A stretch of 33,886 nt of DNA from JAAXTX01 sp035560715 (GTDB taxonomy: Bacteria > Patescibacteriota > Minisyncoccia > Moranbacterales > UBA1568): assembly GCA_035560715.1 (NCBI GenBank), contig DATMYW010000051.1, forward strand, positions 1-33,886. The letters are read 5' to 3'. A model generated the notes under the pieces. The model worked only from the letters and a program-made list of their open reading frames with translations, was not told the origin of the DNA and searched no databases. Positions 31,175-33,886 of this stretch are shown here, one piece after another (position 1 is the first letter of the stretch; every line of letters begins with the position of its first letter). Both the position numbers and the translations under genes were made by a program.

Positions 31175-31621
31175 ATGAAAACACTCGCCGTCAACAAACG
31201 AGCATCGTTCGACTACGAACTCATGGACCGCTATGAGGCCGGCTTGGAGTTGACCGGAAACGAGGTGAAGTCGGTGAAAACGGGACACATAAGCCTCAAA
31301 GGAAGTTTCGTGACCGCTCACGGGAACGAACTCCACCTTACGAACGCGCTCATCCCCCGATACGAGCATGCCCACAAGGATACCCGGCACGATGACACGA
31401 GGCCCCGCAGGCTGTTACTCAGAAAGTCCGAAATCCGCTCCCTGATTGGAAAATCACGCGTCGAAGGCTTGACTTTGGTGCCTATCCGGGTGTACACTAA
31501 GAAACGACTCGTGAAGCTTGAATTCGCCGTCGGCAAGGGAAAAAAACACTTCGACAAGCGTGAGTCGATCAAGAAACGCGAGGCCCGCAAGGATATCGGC
31601 CGCGCGCTTCGGTCAAAATGA
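31175..31621 (+). CDS. smpB: SsrA-binding protein SmpB
   Basis: Binds the tRNA-like domain of tmRNA and brings it to stalled ribosomes for trans-translation. The 148-residue product is the usual length, with VNKRASFDYELMDRYEAGLELTGNEVKSVKTG, LIPRYEHAHKDTRHDDTRPRRLLLRKSEI and a basic C-terminal tail, KKHFDKRESIKKREARKDIGRAL, which enters the A site and mRNA channel. It directly precedes ssrA, its RNA partner. No SD site; the mRNA may be leaderless. Confidence 0.97.
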   Translation: MKTLAVNKRASFDYELMDRYEAGLELTGNEVKSVKTGHISLKGSFVTAHGNELHLTNALIPRYEHAHKDTRHDDTRPRRLLLRKSEIRSLIGKSRVEGLTLVPIRVYTKKRLVKLEFAVGKGKKHFDKRESIKKREARKDIGRALRSK

Positions 31622-31720
31622 AGTTCCCACAACCAAGCATCCGATTCCACTTCGGGAATCAGCGGCTTGGCACTTGGAATTTCAGTCCGAACGGTTTCAG
31701 AATTCGAGTTCGTATTTTGG

Positions 31721-31760
31721 GATTTGTTTGGTCATTGGAATTTGTGTTTTGGTCATTCCA
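31721..31760. repeat. heptad array upstream of ssrA
   Basis: GATTTGT, TTGGTCA, TTGGAAT, TTGTGTT, TTGGTCA, TTCCATC follow each other at an exact 7-bp period; weaker units extend left to about 31665 (CTTGGCA, CTTGGAA). It fills much of the smpB-ssrA gap. Confidence 0.7.
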
Positions 31761-31778
31761 TCGCGTAGCGATGGAATG
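31754..31778 (+). other. perfect hairpin abutting the tmRNA 5' end
   Basis: CATTCCATCGC-GTA-GCGATGGAATG, 11 bp with no mismatch. Its right arm ends on the first G of mature tmRNA. It could mark or guide 5' processing. Confidence 0.65.
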
Positions 31779-32170
31779 GGGTTGTCTAGTTTCGACAGCG
31801 CGCTCCTTCAGAACCGGCAAGCCGATGCGGGGAATCATCGCAAAAACTCCCCACACACGATAACTGCCAACATCGCACAGAAAGTGAAGATGGCGTTCGC
31901 GCAAGCGTTCACCCCGTCTTTCGCTTCCGCTCTCGCCTAAGGGCTTGAGCCATCGGACCCCCGACGCCTGATACGGGGTCTCCGGTGTCATATCATCAGG
32001 CGGTCCGACAGGGGTCTTTCTTCCCTTCACTCCGTCGGTCCGGCATGAAAGGAAGTCCCGGCAAGGTTTTTGTCAGCCTTTCCGCTTTCCGGGGAACCAA
32101 AGGATGACTACGCTTGTAGAAGGTTTTGGAAGAATTCGTCTGGACATGGGTGCGATTCCCATCAACTCCA
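31778..32170 (+). ncRNA. ssrA: transfer-messenger RNA (tmRNA)
   Basis: One-piece tmRNA. The 5' end GGGGTTG pairs with CAACTCC (32163-32169), leaving A32170 as discriminator; CCA is not encoded (ACAG follows). The D-like arm is TCTAGTTTCGACAGC. The T-arm is ATGGG-TGCGATT-CCCAT. The tag reading frame starts at GCC 31866 and ends at TAA 31938-31940: 24 residues, beginning ANIAQKVKMA and ending FASALA. Several G/C-rich hairpins after the tag frame (for example CGGACCCCCGACGCC...GGGGTCTCCGG) fit the pseudoknot region. Located right after smpB. Confidence 0.95.
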
Positions 32171-32295
32171 CAGGAAGCTGCCGAGGCTTCGAAAGATTCT
32201 GATGCTGCAACAGCTTTCAGAGCCGAAGAAGACTATACGGCGTGATTTTTTTTAATTTTTCATGACGCCATTTCGGTTCATGGAAATCCGAATGT

Positions 32296-32340
32296 AAGCT
32301 AAAGAAGCTTCAAAAGCTTCAGAAGCTCCCGAAGCTTGAA
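32296..32340 (+). repeat. 9-bp repeat array upstream of infC
   Basis: Five 9-bp units beginning AAGCT (AAGCTAAAG, AAGCTTCAA, AAGCTTCAG, AAGCTCCCG, AAGCTTGAA), ending 3 nt before the infC start codon. In frame with infC they would read as K-L-x units, but no start codon exists upstream in that frame. The repeated AAGCTT palindromes can also pair with each other in RNA. The rest of the gap from the end of tmRNA (32171-32295) holds small imperfect hairpins and a T-run near 32246 that may end the tmRNA transcript. Confidence 0.75.
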
Positions 32341-32343
32341 CAT

Positions 32344-32892
32344 ATGAGACGACGCAGACACAACCGACCGAAGCCGAAGCCGCAGGTGGTCATCCGGTTC
32401 CGGGCCAACGAGAAGATCGCCTCTCCGACCGTCTTCCTTATCGGACTCGACGGTCAGCCCTTAGGCGAGATGCCGACTTCGCAGGCACTCGAGATCGCCC
32501 GGACGGAAGAGCTCGACCTGATCGAGGTCTCTCCTCAGGCGAATCCGCCGGTCTGCAAGATCCTCGAGTACGGCAAATTCCAGTACCAGCAGACCAAGAA
32601 GGAACAGCAGGCGAAGAGCAACCAGAAGAAAGTCGACATCAAGGGCATCCGTATCGGACTCCGCGTCGACACCCACGATCTCAACTTCAAGAAGGAACAG
32701 GCCGAGAAGTTCCTCAAGAAGGGGCAGAAGGTTCGCATCGAACTCCTCCTCCGAGGTCGCGAGAAGGCCATGCGGGACCGGGCACGGGAAGCGATGCGGG
32801 ATTTCCTCGGACTCCTCTCGATCCCCTACAAGGTCGAGGAAGAGATGAAGAATATCCAGAACGGGATCAGCATCCTCATCATCCCGGAATAG
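32344..32892 (+). CDS. infC: translation initiation factor IF-3
   Basis: Binds the 30S subunit, proofreads initiator tRNA and start codon, and prevents early 50S joining. The 182-residue product has the N-domain (FRANEKIASPTVFLIGLDGQPLGEMPTSQALEIARTEELDLIEVSPQANPPVCKILEYGKF), the basic linker (YQQTKKEQQAKSNQKK) and the C-domain (DIKGIRIGLRVDTHDLNFKKEQAEKFLKKGQKVRIELLLRGRE). The start is a regular ATG in an ACATATG context, not the rare AUU used for autoregulation in E. coli. It leads the conserved infC-rpmI-rplT cluster; a repeat lies between it and rpmI. Confidence 0.98.
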   Translation: MRRRRHNRPKPKPQVVIRFRANEKIASPTVFLIGLDGQPLGEMPTSQALEIARTEELDLIEVSPQANPPVCKILEYGKFQYQQTKKEQQAKSNQKKVDIKGIRIGLRVDTHDLNFKKEQAEKFLKKGQKVRIELLLRGREKAMRDRAREAMRDFLGLLSIPYKVEEEMKNIQNGISILIIPE

Positions 32893-32896
32893 GTGG

Positions 32897-32980
32897 GTCC
32901 CCGCCGTTCCCCTCTCGGAGGAGGATTATCCGACGAAAGGAGGATGGTCCCCGCGGCTTTGCCGGGGTGAGGGGGGTGAG
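32897..32980. repeat. GC-rich dispersed repeat between infC and rpmI
   Basis: Segments TTCCCCTCTCGGAGG and CCCCGCGGCTTTGCCGGGGTGAGGGG form hairpins like those at 9130-9186. No reading frame. Confidence 0.55.
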
Positions 32981-33032
32981 CCAAAAAGAGCTTTCCCATA
33001 ATTTTCATCCTGAATAAACTCAAGAAACCATT

Positions 33033-33230
33033 ATGAAGCAGAAGACGAAGAAGTCGGTCGCAAAGAAGATCAAGGTCACCGGAAGCGGGAAACTCATGCA
33101 TCGCGCATCGGGTCAGAACCACTACAATTCCCGCGACACAGGCGCCCAGACCCGCGCCAAGCGCCGCGATGCGGGATTCTCCGTGGCGAAGGAAGAACAG
33201 AACACGAAGCGAGCGCTCCCATACGCGTAA
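33033..33230 (+). CDS. rpmI: 50S ribosomal protein L35
   Basis: A 65-residue, strongly basic ribosomal protein of the large subunit. It begins MKQKTKKSVAKKIKVTGSGK, the canonical bL35 start, followed by LMHRASGQNHYNSRDTGAQTRAKR. The C-terminus ends ALPYA, matching the family. ATG preceded by CATT without SD. Between infC and rplT in standard order, with GC-rich dispersed repeats in both flanking gaps. Confidence 0.96.
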   Translation: MKQKTKKSVAKKIKVTGSGKLMHRASGQNHYNSRDTGAQTRAKRRDAGFSVAKEEQNTKRALPYA

Positions 33231-33263
33231 CCATTCGTTCCGACTTCCGCCCGCTGCTCACCT

Positions 33264-33310
33264 GCGCCCCTCTCGGAGGGAAGCTCCCGAGTCCGCGAGG
33301 GTGAGGGGCG
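33264..33310. repeat. GC-rich dispersed repeat between rpmI and rplT
   Basis: GCCCCTCTCGGAGGGAAGCTCCCGAG... and CGCGAGGGTGAGGGG. Same double-hairpin type as 9130-9186 and 32897-32980. Confidence 0.6.
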
Positions 33311-33401
33311 AGGAGGATTGGAGAGTGTCTCAGAATCCTTCTTGACATTCTCCAAGATTCTCCGTACCATTGTCGAATATCCATCCGTAAACCCGAACGA
33401 T

Positions 33402-33752
33402 ATGACCCGTGTGAAGCGCGGCGTAGCCGCAAGCAAACGACGCAAGAACGTCCTCGACGCCGCCAAGGGCTACCGTTGGGGCCGCAGCCGCCAGTTCGCG
33501 GCCGCCAAGCAGGCCGTTACCAAGGCCGGCTCATACGCCTATCGCGACCGTCGCAACAAGAAGCGTACGTTCCGCGCGCTGTGGATCATCCGTCTCGGCA
33601 ACGCGCTTCGTGTCTTCGATACCAGCTACAGCCGTTTTATCGGCCTTCTCAAGGAGAAGAACGTGGAGCTCGACCGTAAGGTCCTCTCCCAGCTCGCAGT
33701 CCGCGACGAGAACGCCTTCAAGGCCGTCGTCGAGAAGATCAAGAGCCTCTAG
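33402..33752 (+). CDS. rplT: 50S ribosomal protein L20
   Basis: A 116-residue bL20, an early assembly protein of the large subunit. It begins MTRVKRGVAASKRRKNVLDAAKGYRWGRSRQFAAAKQAVTKAGSYAYRDRRNKKRTFRALWI, the family's basic N-terminal extension, then the globular C-domain IIRLGNALRVFDTSYSRFIGLLKEKNVELDRKVLSQLAV. Start ATG 33402 in a CGATATG context; the frame is open upstream to 33318 but without homology. Last gene of infC-rpmI-rplT. Confidence 0.97.
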   Translation: MTRVKRGVAASKRRKNVLDAAKGYRWGRSRQFAAAKQAVTKAGSYAYRDRRNKKRTFRALWIIRLGNALRVFDTSYSRFIGLLKEKNVELDRKVLSQLAVRDENAFKAVVEKIKSL

Positions 33753-33773
33753 TCCGACACTCCACCGTTCAAA

Positions 33774-33802
33774 AATCCTCCGATCACTCGGAGGATTTTT
33801 TT
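33774..33802 (+). terminator. strong intrinsic terminator after rplT
   Basis: AATCCTCCGA-TCAC-TCGGAGGATT, a perfect 10-bp stem, followed by TTTTT; 21 nt after the rplT stop. Closes the infC-rpmI-rplT unit. The last 80 bases of the window show no gene. Confidence 0.95.
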
Positions 33803-33886
33803 GAATCTTTCGTTTCGATACATCGCGATTCATCTCACACAAAAAATATTAGGTTTTCCCGTTCTTACCAGCGAGCGTTCCGACCG

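Noticed and set aside
32266..32343. In-frame extension of IF-3 with K-L-x repeats
   Set aside because: No ATG, GTG or TTG exists in this frame between the preceding stop and ATG 32344.
1..33886. CRISPR array or phage genes
   Set aside because: The short-period repeats have 7-9 bp units without spacers, and no cas, integrase or phage structural genes are seen.
1..33886. UGA recoded as glycine
   Set aside because: Conserved genes such as atpA, tatD, pyrF and the M16 peptidase end at UGA in the expected place, and no conserved gene has an internal UGA.

Overview
The window looks like a chromosomal segment of a reduced, moderately GC-rich bacterium, most likely a Patescibacteria (CPR) member. 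This is inferred from compact housekeeping proteins (135-residue AtpH, 478-residue MetRS without a C-terminal extension, RsmI without its usual tail), a single-chain class II GlyRS, four-helix-bundle and DUF559 accessory genes, and scarce Shine-Dalgarno (SD) sites. UGA is an ordinary stop codon, which argues against Gracilibacteria and Absconditabacteria. I could not test the taxonomy with a database.

From position 1 to about 30.3 kb nearly every gene is on the minus strand. Read in the direction of transcription (right to left) the order is: argS; a small unknown protein; a small membrane protein; a Nudix hydrolase; a T-box riboswitch; a four-helix-bundle protein, ileS and a P-loop kinase; recO; a membrane-anchored repeat protein; a 181-bp MITE-like element; tgt, carrying an in-frame palindromic insertion; a P-type cation ATPase; pyrF-pyrE; a two-gene operon with a degenerate phosphoribosyltransferase. 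Then come a plus-strand cassette with an internally duplicated unknown protein, glyS, an M16 peptidase, a frameshifted DUF559 gene, rsmI, metG-ridA-MFS, tatD with a small coupled gene, and the ATP synthase operon atpB-E-F-H-A, whose atpG/D/C genes would lie off the left edge.

From 30.37 kb to the right end genes are on the plus strand: an orphan two-gene unit with its own promoter and terminator, smpB, ssrA (tmRNA), and the translation cluster infC-rpmI-rplT closed by a strong terminator.

The least ordinary features are: (i) a T-box leader, with an ATC candidate specifier and a UGGU bulge suited to tRNA-Ile, ahead of a four-helix-bundle gene and ileS; (ii) a 0.8-kb cassette (12648-13476) with its own promoter and terminators, flanked by 25-bp direct repeats and encoding a two-repeat protein I do not recognise; (iii) a contiguous 12.7-16.2 kb block whose genes carry good SD sites, whereas most core genes have none and instead start in an ATATG context; (iv) degenerate arrays with a strict 7-bp period in many gene junctions, with 8-bp and 9-bp versions before ileS and infC; (v) a palindromic repeat translated inside tgt; (vi) a MITE with a 5-bp target duplication.
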